DNA from: Thermodesulfobacteriota bacterium
GTDB taxonomy: Bacteria; Desulfobacterota; Desulfobacteria; Desulfobacterales; RPRI01
DNA length: 7,606 bases
NCBI GenBank assembly: GCA_030836965.1
Contig: JAUPLM010000137.1
Coordinates: 1-7,606, forward strand
Direction of reading: 5' to 3'
Shown here: piece by piece, positions 1 to 7,313 of the stretch
Numbering within the stretch: the stretch's first letter is position 1
Layout of the letters: each line of letters opens with the position of its first letter
The notes under the pieces: generated by a model
The model's database searches: none
What the model saw: the letters and a program-made list of their open reading frames with translations, nothing else
Told to the model about the DNA's origin: nothing
Program-made: the position numbers and the translations under genes

Positions 1-1095
1 AAGAAAGAGAAGGAAAATCAGCATCCCGAAGCTTCCGCGTTGTTTCAGGAAACAGGCAGGACCGCAGAAAAGCCTAAATTTCGTATTTACGGCATGATTG
101 TGTGCATCCTTCTGGGTCTTGGACTGGCTCTTCTATTTATCCTGGATATGCCGGATTCCGGAAAGATAATTCCTCCGGCAGCCATGCTGAACGATAACCA
201 GCCGGCCGGTTCAGCTCCGGTAGAGGCGGTTATGCCCGTTGAACCGGGAAAAAAAGAGGAGTCCGGGACAGATCCGCCGGGGATTACCGCTCCTGGACAG
301 ACCGGACAGACCGGCAAAGCGGGTGTGAAACAAAAAATTCCTTTGGATACGGATAATATAATCAAAAGAGCCGCGGTTCAAAAGCCAAAACAAACGATCG
401 GGGTTAAGCGATACGGGGAGCAGGGACCACGGTCTGTTAAATCTCCGGGGCAGGAATCGGCCGGACCGTTTTATGAAAAGGCTGTTTATTATCACCGGCA
501 AAACCGGCTGAAAGAGGCTATCGTTATGTATCTGCAGGTGCTTGATAAAAACCCCGGAAATACGGATGCTCAATTTAACCTTGCTTCCGCATATCTGAAA
601 AACCGGGAGTTTGCAATGGCGCTGCCGGTACTTCAGGACCTGTCGGAAAAAGACCGTGATAATCCGCAGATTATGATTAATCACGCAATAGCAAGGATGG
701 GGATGGGCGAACCCGCGATTGCTGTTTCACTGCTTGATGCGGCGCAGCAAATAACCGGTGTTCCTTCTTTCGAATTGTATTTCCATAAAGCTGCGGCATT
801 AAGCCAGATGGGGCGGCTGGATGAGGCTAAGACGTTTTATGAAAAGGCCGGGAAGATAGATCCTGAAAACGACCGACTCCTCTTCAACATGGCCGTGCTT
901 TACGACAAGATGAAATTGTACGGCGAAGCCCTTCAATATTACAGGTTGTTTCTGGACCGGAAAGTCTGGTCGTCTGATAAGGAGAGAAAATCTGTGGATG
1001 ACCGTGTTATGTTTTTGACCGGATATACCGAAAGGCAGAAAAACATGGTTAAGGATGGAATCGGAACAACATCAACCGGGGATAATGGAAGATGA
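1..1095 (+). CDS. mshN: MshN-like bitopic TPR protein (5'-partial)
   Basis: The reading frame is open from base 1, so the gene begins left of the window. The TTG at 40 is only an internal leucine codon with no ribosome binding site. Visible in order: a charged cytoplasmic stretch, one transmembrane helix at about nt 88-150 (IVCILLGLGLALLFIL), a Pro/Gly-rich low-complexity periplasmic linker (about nt 150-460), then four to five tetratricopeptide repeats (about nt 463-960) with typical small/aromatic TPR residues such as YEKAVYYHRQNRLKEAI and LDEAKTFYEKAGKIDPEN. This matches the architecture of MshN, the TPR protein of MSHA pilus assembly, thought to act between inner membrane and secretin. 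The stop overlaps the ATPase start by four bases (ATGA at 1092), which suggests translational coupling. The MshN assignment rests on architecture and position immediately before mshE-mshG; a generic TPR protein is the alternative. The short tandem GQTGQTG in the linker comes from a 9-bp direct repeat. Confidence 0.75.
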   Translation, partial: KKEKENQHPEASALFQETGRTAEKPKFRIYGMIVCILLGLGLALLFILDMPDSGKIIPPAAMLNDNQPAGSAPVEAVMPVEPGKKEESGTDPPGITAPGQTGQTGKAGVKQKIPLDTDNIIKRAAVQKPKQTIGVKRYGEQGPRSVKSPGQESAGPFYEKAVYYHRQNRLKEAIVMYLQVLDKNPGNTDAQFNLASAYLKNREFAMALPVLQDLSEKDRDNPQIMINHAIARMGMGEPAIAVSLLDAAQQITGVPSFELYFHKAAALSQMGRLDEAKTFYEKAGKIDPENDRLLFNMAVLYDKMKLYGEALQYYRLFLDRKVWSSDKERKSVDDRVMFLTGYTERQKNMVKDGIGTTSTGDNGR

Positions 1096-2741
1096 AGAAG
1101 CGGCTCGGTGAAATAATAATGGATATGGGTATTATCGGAAACGACCAGCTGGATATGGCCCTTTCCGAATCCAAAAAGACAGGCAAAATGCTTGGGGATG
1201 TTCTGCTGCGGCTTGACTGGATAAGCGAAGAACAGGTGCAGATGGCTATAGCGGTTCAGAGCGGGGCCAAGATCATGGATACTTCAAAAGTGTCGATAGA
1301 TTATGACCTGATTTCACGCATACCCGAGGAGTTTGTAGCAGCCAACAACATATTCCCCCTGGCGCAGGAGGAACAGACCTTAAAGATAGCCACTTCCAAC
1401 CCGTTTGATGTGCTGGTCAGGGATAACCTCTCCCGGATTACAGGTTTAAGGGTTGAGTCTTACATTGCGCCGAAAGAATGGATCAGGAATTCAATTGAGC
1501 TGTATTACAAGACCGCGGCTATAATAGACGAAGAGATTGAAAAAATAACCATGTCGGGCGTTGTGGGCCAGCAGTTCGATTATAACCAGAATATACAGCT
1601 TGCCGATCTGATCATAGAAAAGGGACGGGTGCTCAATGCCAGTGATATTCACATAGTGGGTGATACAAACCTGGTTAGAGTGTATTACCGTATCGACGGC
1701 GTACTGCATCAGAAATATCTTTTTCCGAAAAGATTTCAACAGGGCCTTGTCACGCGTTTCAAGATCATGGGAGACATGGACATCTCCAATCCGAATATTC
1801 CGCATGACGGCAGGATAAAATTTTCCGGGAAAGGCGGGGATATCAATATCCGCGTGTCAACTTTTCCGACGCATCTGGATGAAACCGTTGTGATGCGGCT
1901 TTTGATATACAGCGGCGTGGTGGGAAACACGGAAAGGCTCGGTTTTGAAAAGGAGGAACTGGATAAGTTCTTAAAGAGCATAAGGCGGCCTTACGGTCTC
2001 ATACTGGTGACCGGCCCTACCGGCTCGGGTAAGACCACCACGCTCTATTCCGCGCTGATGACCATAAATAGCCCGAATGTCAGCGTCATGACCGTGGAGG
2101 ATCCGATAGAATATGTCATACCGACGATCCGTCAGACGGCCGTCAACCCGAAGGCCGGTCTTACATTCGGAAACGCGCTCCGTTCGGCTATGCGACAGGA
2201 TCCGGACATTATACTTGTGGGCGAGATCAGAGACCAGGAAACGGCTGAGCTTGCCATACGGGCGTCGATAACCGGACACCTTGTTCTGTCGACACTGCAT
2301 ACCAATGAAGCGGCTTCGGCCATAAACAGGTTGATAGACCTTGGTGTGAATACCAGCATGCTGGCTTCTTCTATAACAATGGTGGCCGCCCAGAGGCTTC
2401 TCCGGAAACTGTGCCAGCGTTGCGCGGTTGCGGCGTCTGTTAAACCGGAAGAGAAGGAGATTTTTATCAGAAACGGCCTTGTGCCGCCGGAAGAGACGTT
2501 AAAAGCAACAGGGTGCGATGCCTGCAACAAATCCGGTTACAGCGGCAGGGTCGCCGTGTACGAAATAATCATGGTCAACAGGGAGATACAGGAAATGATC
2601 TTTTCAGGCGCGCCCCAGAGCGCTATAGAAGACGCGGCTGTAAAAGACGGCACCAGTTTCCTACTGAAACAGGCATTGAAGAAGGTCAATAACCGGATGA
2701 CCTCCCTGGAAGAGGTGCTGCGCGTGGTGGCGTATGCCTAA
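1092..2741 (+). CDS. mshE: MshE/GspE/PilB-type pilus extension ATPase
   Basis: This 549-aa cytoplasmic hexameric ATPase drives pilin polymerisation. An N-terminal MshEN (T2SSE_N) domain spans about residues 4-145; its two 24-residue motifs begin at R4-L5-G6 and M33-L34-G35. The core follows: an arginine-rich segment VRVYYRIDG (195-203), Walker A GPTGSGKT (308-315), Asp box with E336-D337, Walker B VGEIRDQE (376-383), and His box TGHLVLSTLHTN (394-405). A tetracysteine zinc site is formed by CQRC (441-444) and CDAC (475-478), typical of extension ATPases and absent from PilT-type retraction ATPases. Length fits the family. The ATG is supported by the MshEN motif starting at residue 4; there is no good Shine-Dalgarno, so translation is probably coupled to the TPR gene, which it overlaps by four bases. 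The downstream platform gene overlaps by eight. The MshEN motifs are partly degenerate. Assignment to MshE rather than PilB or GspE relies on neighbours (MshL-type secretin, MshN-like protein). Confidence 0.92.
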   Translation: MKKRLGEIIMDMGIIGNDQLDMALSESKKTGKMLGDVLLRLDWISEEQVQMAIAVQSGAKIMDTSKVSIDYDLISRIPEEFVAANNIFPLAQEEQTLKIATSNPFDVLVRDNLSRITGLRVESYIAPKEWIRNSIELYYKTAAIIDEEIEKITMSGVVGQQFDYNQNIQLADLIIEKGRVLNASDIHIVGDTNLVRVYYRIDGVLHQKYLFPKRFQQGLVTRFKIMGDMDISNPNIPHDGRIKFSGKGGDINIRVSTFPTHLDETVVMRLLIYSGVVGNTERLGFEKEELDKFLKSIRRPYGLILVTGPTGSGKTTTLYSALMTINSPNVSVMTVEDPIEYVIPTIRQTAVNPKAGLTFGNALRSAMRQDPDIILVGEIRDQETAELAIRASITGHLVLSTLHTNEAASAINRLIDLGVNTSMLASSITMVAAQRLLRKLCQRCAVAASVKPEEKEIFIRNGLVPPEETLKATGCDACNKSGYSGRVAVYEIIMVNREIQEMIFSGAPQSAIEDAAVKDGTSFLLKQALKKVNNRMTSLEEVLRVVAYA

Positions 2742-3942
2742 GTTTAAATACAGGGCGGTTGACGGTTCCGGCCGTTTGCTCAAAGGAACTTCCCTTGCGG
2801 CCAATGCTTCCGAAATGGAAAAAAAATTGCGGGAAGCGGGACTGACTCTTATTGACAGCCGTAAGGTCATCGAAGGAATAGCTTTCGATAAATGGTTCCC
2901 CGGTAAAATCAAGCCCCGTATAATAATTGAGTTTTATTACCGGCTTTCCCAGACGCTGGAACTTGGCCTTCCCATCCTGTCGGCCCTGGAGGAGAATGAA
3001 AGAATTATTCCATCCAAACCGATGAAAAGAATCGTCGGCGATGTCAAGATTTCAGTTGAAGCCGGTAACATGATGTATGAAGCGATGGGCCGTTTCCCCA
3101 GGGTTTTCCAGAAGCTCGACATGGGCATTATACGTATGGGTGAACAGTCGGGGACGTTGCCGAAAAGCCTGAAAAGCCTTGCCGAATTTATGGAATGGAG
3201 GGAGGATATACGCTCAACAATAAAACGCGCTACTATCTATCCGTCATTTATCATTCTTTCGATAGCGGCGGTGATCGGAATGTGGGTTGGGTATGTCCTG
3301 CCCCGCATGGCGGGTCTTTTAAAAGAGATGGGGGTCGAGCTTCCGGCTCTGACAAGGACGGTTCTCAGCGTAAGCCTCTTCTTCCAGGAATACTGGCTTT
3401 ATATTCTGACCGGTATCGGATTGGCTGTCATTTTTTTCCTTATGTTGCGGAAGACAAAAAGTGGAATTATTTTCCTTCAGCAGTACATGCTGAAGATTCC
3501 GATAGTGGGACATGTTGCAACCAATATAGCGATGGCGCGGCTGAGCCAGAATTTTGCGACGATGTACGCGGCAGGCGTGACGCTTCACAATATTTTCGAG
3601 ATTCTGGCGGACAATGTTCTTGGGAACCGTTATCTTGAAGGACGGCTGGAAGCGGCTTATGTGGAAATCCAGCGTGGACGATCCATTGCCTCCGGTTTTG
3701 AGGCGGCCGGAGGGTTTCCGCCGCTGCTGCTCGGTGCGGTCCGTAATGGCGAGACAACCGGAACGCTCGATGTCTCATTTGCCAGACTGGGAAACTATTA
3801 TAACAACGAGGTAAAGCGGTCGGTTCAAACGATGGTAAATATGATAGAGCCCCTCTCCATACTGTTCCTGGGCGGCGTTTTCGGCCTTATAGCCCTGTCT
3901 ATTCTGCTTCCGCTGTATGATGTAATGAGCCAGTTCAAGTAG
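2734..3942 (+). CDS. mshG: MshG/PilC/GspF-type inner-membrane platform protein
   Basis: This 402-aa polytopic protein forms the inner-membrane platform through which the ATPase rotates or extrudes pilin subunits. The N-terminal stretch (MPKFKYRAVDGSGRLLKG) is the standard start of the GspF family. Two repeated T2SSF domains are visible: the first about residues 65-190 with signature GEQSGTLPKSL (136-146), the second about 268-392 with the matching GETTGTLD (339-346). Three membrane segments lie at about 169-190, 220-238 and 372-396, the usual number. Length is normal. The ATG sits inside the end of the ATPase gene (eight-base overlap), so the two products are likely made in coupled amounts. 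It is the last gene of the + strand operon and its TAG lies ten bases from the stop of the convergent pilin gene. Family membership is clear; the MshG name follows from context. Confidence 0.92.
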   Translation: MPKFKYRAVDGSGRLLKGTSLAANASEMEKKLREAGLTLIDSRKVIEGIAFDKWFPGKIKPRIIIEFYYRLSQTLELGLPILSALEENERIIPSKPMKRIVGDVKISVEAGNMMYEAMGRFPRVFQKLDMGIIRMGEQSGTLPKSLKSLAEFMEWREDIRSTIKRATIYPSFIILSIAAVIGMWVGYVLPRMAGLLKEMGVELPALTRTVLSVSLFFQEYWLYILTGIGLAVIFFLMLRKTKSGIIFLQQYMLKIPIVGHVATNIAMARLSQNFATMYAAGVTLHNIFEILADNVLGNRYLEGRLEAAYVEIQRGRSIASGFEAAGGFPPLLLGAVRNGETTGTLDVSFARLGNYYNNEVKRSVQTMVNMIEPLSILFLGGVFGLIALSILLPLYDVMSQFK

Positions 3943-3952
3943 TGTTCCGGAT

Positions 3953-4855
3953 TTAACGATCCGATCCTGAGAAATTTACTGCGCAGTCCCTGTCCCCGGC
4001 GGTGTCGGTGCCTGCGGCTGTTGCAGCGTTTATTGACGCGGTCATGGTGGTGCAGGAAGCGTCTGAACCATAACCTATAACGGATCCCCCCGGTCCTATA
4101 CTTGAAATGAGCGCGCCATTAACAACCTGACTGCAACCGCCCGCATTGGCCTTGAAATAATTGGGCGCACCAAGATCGTTCCATACCTCGTAGGCGCTGC
4201 ACTTTAAAGCCGCGCAATCCGTTTTGGAATATAAATCATAGCCGCCGATATAAACTACCACATCATCAAAAGTATCTGCAGGAGAGCTCCTTATGTAATT
4301 AGGCGTTCCCGTAATATTGTTCCCGCCGCCTGCGCCTGCGACAGCATCAAAAGTTCCGCCGGCTCCATCGGCATCCATGGGACCGCCGCTCACAAGAACG
4401 GCCGCAACCGCAAAAGATCCGGGAGAACCCGATTCAATAAGAAGCGGTCTGTTCCCTGAAGCCGGATTCCATGCGCTCAGCGTGTTACACGTTGTCCTCA
4501 GATCTGTTCTGAGGTTTTCGGGGTTATCGCTGATTTCATATTTGACTCCCCGCTGGTATGCATCGTTTGGTGCGATATTCAGATTAATGAACGGTAATGA
4601 GCCGACACACGGATTGGCGCACGCATCTTCCTGACCATCGCCATTCGTATCCGGCCGGGGAAGCCGGCCGTTGATATTGGCGAAACCAAGTACTGCCTCT
4701 TTGGCCTGCTGCAGATAGTCCGCGTTCTCATTTCTGGCTTTTCGTTCAGTCAGCACCTTCAAAATGGAAATGCCTCCGCCCGTCAACAGGCCGATAATTA
4801 CCATGACGATGGCGATCTCGATTAGGGTGAAACCTTTATGCCCTGATGGTCTCAT
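3953..4855 (-). CDS. large Cys-rich type IV prepilin (minor pilin-like)
   Basis: This 300-aa prepilin has a class III signal: MRPSGHKG, then F9 as the predicted first mature residue after cleavage at G8, with the conserved glutamate at +5 (E13) and a hydrophobic helix FTLIEIAIVMVIIGLL. After the helix comes NGRLPRPDTNGDGQED (62-77), containing a DxNxDGxxD loop (D69, N71, D73, D77) like calcium-binding EF-hand/dockerin loops. The rest is Gly/Ala/Ser-rich with eight cysteines (79, 83, 123, 214, 219, 241, 268, 291), an even number that could form four disulfides. Related prepilins usually read LPCPD where this one has LPRPD. The ATG is fixed by an in-frame stop at 4877-4879, 21 bases upstream; no convincing Shine-Dalgarno precedes it, and a strong terminator separates it from the major-pilin-like gene. 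This points to a low-abundance minor or tip subunit, which is inference. No specific msh pilin name can be given. Confidence 0.88.
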   Translation of the reverse strand: MRPSGHKGFTLIEIAIVMVIIGLLTGGGISILKVLTERKARNENADYLQQAKEAVLGFANINGRLPRPDTNGDGQEDACANPCVGSLPFINLNIAPNDAYQRGVKYEISDNPENLRTDLRTTCNTLSAWNPASGNRPLLIESGSPGSFAVAAVLVSGGPMDADGAGGTFDAVAGAGGGNNITGTPNYIRSSPADTFDDVVVYIGGYDLYSKTDCAALKCSAYEVWNDLGAPNYFKANAGGCSQVVNGALISSIGPGGSVIGYGSDASCTTMTASINAATAAGTDTAGDRDCAVNFSGSDR

Positions 4856-4876
4856 GATGTATATCTTTGTCCGGCC

Positions 4877-4929
4877 TTAAAATACTCCGGCGCCGTCAAT
4901 TACATACTTATTTGCGGCGCCGGAGTGTT
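4877..4929 (-). terminator. Rho-independent terminator after the major-pilin-like gene
   Basis: A perfect 12-bp inverted repeat, ACTCCGGCGCCG (4884-4895) and CGGCGCCGGAGT (4915-4926), encloses a 19-nt AT-rich loop. It extends outward by a G-T wobble and two A-T pairs. Read on the - strand, the GC-rich stem is followed directly by TATTTTAA, a short U-tract; read on the + strand there is no T-run. It therefore ends - strand transcripts that have passed through the 190-aa pilin gene, and allows at most partial read-through to the next prepilin. Confidence 0.85.
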
Positions 4930-4951
4930 ACAGTAAATTTGAAGAATATGA

Positions 4952-5524
4952 TCAGAATACTATGTAAAAGTTGGCGATGATGGTTCCGGCTGTATAGGCC
5001 GCGCTTCCTGCTGTTGATCCGGTGTTCCATACGCCGTCATCGTACTTGACATCGATCTCCTGACATACCTCTGCCGGCAGGTTGGTATACTGGACGCAAT
5101 GTCTGGCGTTTCCGGGACCGGGGTCAACCCATGCTACACGGGTTGTGCCTCCGAAGGCATTGGAAGGCAGGTTCGTGGTGCCGTTATATGTACCGCTGAT
5201 CAGGTTTGCAAGGGCGAGGTCTCTCATCGCTCCGAATACCTCTGCGCCGGCAATCTGGCCGTTATTATCGCCGGCAATGGTATCGGTTGGCGGGAAGAGG
5301 GCGCTGTTTTCATCTCCGGGATATTGTCCGTATTTGTCGTAGAAAGTCATGACGGCGGCTCTCATTTCATCCGCCTGTTTGACGACCCGTTTTACCTTGG
5401 CATTGTTGATCATCTCCTGGCCCTTTAAAATACCGCCGATAAGAAGCCCGATGATGACCATGACTATTGCGATTTCAACCAGCGTAAAACCCTTCTGGTT
5501 TTTGTGTAATTTGAATTGGTGCAT
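4952..5524 (-). CDS. type IV prepilin, probable major pilin subunit
   Basis: This 190-aa prepilin has leader MHQFKLHKNQKG, predicted cleavage after G12, mature F13 and glutamate E17 (+5). The hydrophobic helix FTLVEIAIVMVIIGLLIGG is followed by the amphipathic part KGQEMINNAKVKRVVKQADEMRAAVMTFYDKYGQYPGDE, typical of type IV pilins and pseudopilins. Two cysteines near the C-terminus (C143, C154) could form the usual D-region disulfide. I chose the ATG at 5524 over the in-frame GTG at 5539, because AAGGAG lies six bases before the ATG and inside the GTG-started version. The strong ribosome binding site, compact size and own terminator suggest the abundant fibre subunit (MshA equivalent), but the D-region is not recognisably MshA, so no symbol is given. 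A pseudopilin-like role is the alternative. Confidence 0.88.
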   Translation of the reverse strand: MHQFKLHKNQKGFTLVEIAIVMVIIGLLIGGILKGQEMINNAKVKRVVKQADEMRAAVMTFYDKYGQYPGDENSALFPPTDTIAGDNNGQIAGAEVFGAMRDLALANLISGTYNGTTNLPSNAFGGTTRVAWVDPGPGNARHCVQYTNLPAEVCQEIDVKYDDGVWNTGSTAGSAAYTAGTIIANFYIVF

Positions 5525-5530
5525 GTTATT

Positions 5531-5536
5531 CTCCTT
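5531..5536 (-). promoter_or_regulatory. ribosome binding site deciding the pilin start
   Basis: AAGGAG on the - strand, six bases before the ATG at 5524. It is a near-perfect Shine-Dalgarno and argues against the upstream GTG at 5539 as start. Confidence 0.8.
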
Positions 5537-5662
5537 CACTGTTTGGCTTTATATCCGGTCATTATGATAATTTTACAGCTGTGATACGACATTTTAAAAG
5601 AAAATACAAGATAAATGGTTATAATACGGAAGACCGGGGCCGGAATGAAAAGATTCTCTTCC

Positions 5663-5698
5663 TATTCTGTATTCTGACTCCTGACTCCTGAATTCCTG
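5663..5698. repeat. degenerate heptamer tandem repeat
   Basis: On the + strand the units run TATTCTG, TATTCTG, ACTCCTG, ACTCCTG, then an eight-base AATTCCTG: two different exact heptamer duplications placed end to end, all ending in CTG. The array lies in non-coding DNA directly downstream of the secretin stop. From memory, not searched, short intergenic arrays of this CAGGAGT/CAGAATA kind occur in other environmental proteobacterial genomes. Confidence 0.75.
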
Positions 5699-5703
5699 AT
5701 CCA

Positions 5704-7239
5704 TTATCCTCCTGCTTTCGGACCGATATTTTTGATGTACGGTGTTATGAACATTACCAGTTCCCTGTTTTCATGAAGGTTCTGCATGTGCCTGAAAAAA
5801 TTTTTAATATACGGTATACTGCTCAGTAGCGGCAGACCCTCTTCATTGAGCTGGCGTATCTGGCTTATCAGTCCCGCCAGTACAACGGTGTTCCCCTCCC
5901 TGACCCGGACAGTGGTGGCAAGCTCGCGCAGGTCTATGATCGGGTTTGAAATGTTCTGTACGGAGGTCGCACCTGTGGGGATCTCGACACGTTCCGTTCC
6001 CTGTATCCGTGTGATTGTGGGTACTATGTGAAGTGTAACGATGCCGTCTTTGGATATCTGCGGAGTAATTCCGAGCTGTAATCCCAGAATCGCCCTCTTG
6101 ATGGTGGCTCCTATTGTAAGGACGCCGGTCTCCTGGTTCCTGTCCACGCTCTCAATGTCGCCATACGGAAACTGGTAACCTACGGTAAGGACAGCCGACT
6201 GGTTGTTCATAACTGAAATATGCGGGTTGGAAATGACCGACACATCCCCCTGCGTTTTTAAAAAATCAAGCACGGATATAAACTGAGATTGACTCGACAG
6301 GAACAGGCGGCTGCCGCTGTTAATGGTTATATCTAAAACATCGGGCAGGTTTTTAGCAATATCTCCTCTGGTTCCCGCAGCAGTAAAACCTAACGCCATT
6401 TTAGACCAGTCGAGGCCGTAACGGTTGTCATTGCTCAGGGTGACCTCAAGGATCCTGGCCTCGATAAAAACCTGTCGGTGCAGAGCCTCGGACAGAGAGT
6501 CGAGAATCCTGACCATAGTTTCGATTTTAGCCGGTGTGTCCGCCATGTATATGATGCCGGCATTAGGATCGAGTCTTAAGATCCCGTCTGAAGACTTGAT
6601 TCCCTCAAGAGCGGCAGCAATGCCGCCCCATACGTTGGTGTTTTTGGCTTCCCTCTTTCCCGTAACCTGGTATTTGCCCTTAACTCCCGCACCCTGAACA
6701 CCGGATGCAAGCATGTCACCGCCGACATCTATGTCCGTTTCGCCCACCATATCGAGGTAATCCATTTGATATATATGCTCTTTGAATCTTCGCACATGCA
6801 ATGTTCCGTCATGAACCTTCCATGCGTAGCCGGCCCCTTTTTCAACAATCATGTCGAGGGCTTCTTCCATTGTAACATTTTTCAGGCGGACGGTTACAAG
6901 CCGTGAGAGATCAACGTCCGAATCCACGGCAAGGTTCAGTTCGGATTCGCCGACTACCGCGCTGACGGCGATTCCCAGGCTTACCTGGTCAAATACCAGA
7001 GAGAAAAGCTTCGGCTCTTTTACAAGATTCCTTGAAACCGGAACATATGTTTCCGAAAAGGGCGGCGGGCCTGGAGGAAGTTGTGTCTTCTCTCTGTCAA
7101 GGATTTCAGACGGCCGTGCATTATTCAAATACTTAGTTGTTACCGGTTTGGGTTCCTGGATTGCACACCCGGTCAAAAGCAGCGTTATGCAAAGAGCCGT
7201 TGCCGGTAAATATTTTAGCTGGGTCGAAAAAAAACGCAT
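5704..7239 (-). CDS. mshL: MshL-type lipoprotein secretin
   Basis: This 511-aa outer-membrane secretin forms the gated ring through which the pilus leaves. The ATG at 7239 is chosen over an in-frame GTG six bases upstream, because GAGG at 7248-7245 is well spaced for the ATG. The N-terminus has a lipoprotein signal ending in LLLTGC, giving lipidated C25. Then come a periplasmic N-domain (about 80-150, STN/secretin_N-like), a Gly-rich linker (about 170-200), a second N-domain with GILRLDPNAGIIYMADTPAKIE, and the secretin core from about 255, including VISNPHISVMNNQSAVLTVG and the C-terminal signature GLPLLSSIPYIKNFFR (468-483). It has no AMIN domains and is short, which fits MshL or BfpB/PilN-like secretins rather than the larger PilQ. 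Upstream on the same strand is an MshK-like gene, as in msh operons; downstream is the major-pilin-like gene. Confidence 0.92.
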   Translation of the reverse strand: MRFFSTQLKYLPATALCITLLLTGCAIQEPKPVTTKYLNNARPSEILDREKTQLPPGPPPFSETYVPVSRNLVKEPKLFSLVFDQVSLGIAVSAVVGESELNLAVDSDVDLSRLVTVRLKNVTMEEALDMIVEKGAGYAWKVHDGTLHVRRFKEHIYQMDYLDMVGETDIDVGGDMLASGVQGAGVKGKYQVTGKREAKNTNVWGGIAAALEGIKSSDGILRLDPNAGIIYMADTPAKIETMVRILDSLSEALHRQVFIEARILEVTLSNDNRYGLDWSKMALGFTAAGTRGDIAKNLPDVLDITINSGSRLFLSSQSQFISVLDFLKTQGDVSVISNPHISVMNNQSAVLTVGYQFPYGDIESVDRNQETGVLTIGATIKRAILGLQLGITPQISKDGIVTLHIVPTITRIQGTERVEIPTGATSVQNISNPIIDLRELATTVRVREGNTVVLAGLISQIRQLNEEGLPLLSSIPYIKNFFRHMQNLHENRELVMFITPYIKNIGPKAGG

Positions 7240-7242
7240 GGT

Positions 7243-7248
7243 CACCTC
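7243..7248 (-). promoter_or_regulatory. ribosome binding site of the secretin gene
   Basis: GAGGTG on the - strand, with GAGG five bases from the ATG at 7239. The GTG within it (7245-7243) would be an upstream in-frame start but has no Shine-Dalgarno of its own. Confidence 0.6.
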
Positions 7249-7252
7249 GATT

Positions 7253-7313
7253 TGGCCTACGCGGCCATCTGACCCCGATAAACGGGACTATTTTCAGCGC
7301 CCCCTCGCAGGGC
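7253..7313 (-). other. three small hairpins in the secretin leader
   Basis: The 97-nt gap between the MshK-like stop and the secretin start can form three successive small stems on the - strand. The first is CCCT-GCG-AGGG near 7312-7302, or alternatively GCCC/GGGC spanning 7313-7299. The second is CCCG-TTTAT-CGGG at 7286-7274. The third is a perfect TGGCC-GCGTA-GGCCA at 7267-7253, ending just before the ribosome binding site. None is followed by a T-run, so they are not ordinary terminators. They could be a regulatory leader, RNA-processing sites or a remnant of inserted DNA; I do not recognise a known riboswitch class. Confidence 0.45.

Larger units (their letters stand above)
5525..5703 (-). 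promoter_or_regulatory. intergenic leader of the pilin gene, with possible promoter
   Basis: This AT-rich gap lies between the secretin stop and the pilin start. It contains an odd palindrome ATTATGATAAT (5561-5571); on the - strand this includes CATAAT (5566-5561), a plausible -10 box that would give a leader of about 30 nt. The hexamer 17 bases upstream (TCGTAT) is a poor -35, so the promoter would need an activator or lie elsewhere. I found no convincing sigma-54 GG-N10-GC element. No clear terminator for the secretin gene is visible. The end nearest the secretin carries a heptamer repeat, listed separately. Confidence 0.3.

Noticed and set aside
40..42. TTG as the start of the TPR protein
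   Set aside because: The frame is open to base 1, no ribosome binding site precedes the TTG, and MshN-type proteins have a longer cytoplasmic N-terminus before the membrane helix.
3195..3638. 147-codon open frame on the + strand inside the platform gene
   Set aside because: It is an out-of-frame shadow of the clearly conserved GspF-family coding sequence and its translation shows no family pattern.
4317..4634. 105-codon + strand open frame opposite the large pilin
   Set aside because: Antisense to a well-supported prepilin; Pro/Ala-rich composition comes from the Gly/Ala-rich codons on the other strand.
5537..5539. GTG as the start of the 190-aa pilin
   Set aside because: The Shine-Dalgarno AAGGAG lies downstream of it and is correctly spaced for the ATG at 5524.
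5620..5625. Exact TATAAT on the + strand in the pilin-secretin gap
   Set aside because: The hexamer 17 bases upstream is AAAGAA, not a -35 box, and transcription would only run antisense to the secretin gene.
5628..5662. GGAAGA...TCTTCC inverted repeat as a secretin terminator
   Set aside because: Only six base pairs with a 23-nt loop and no following T-run on the - strand; too weak to call.
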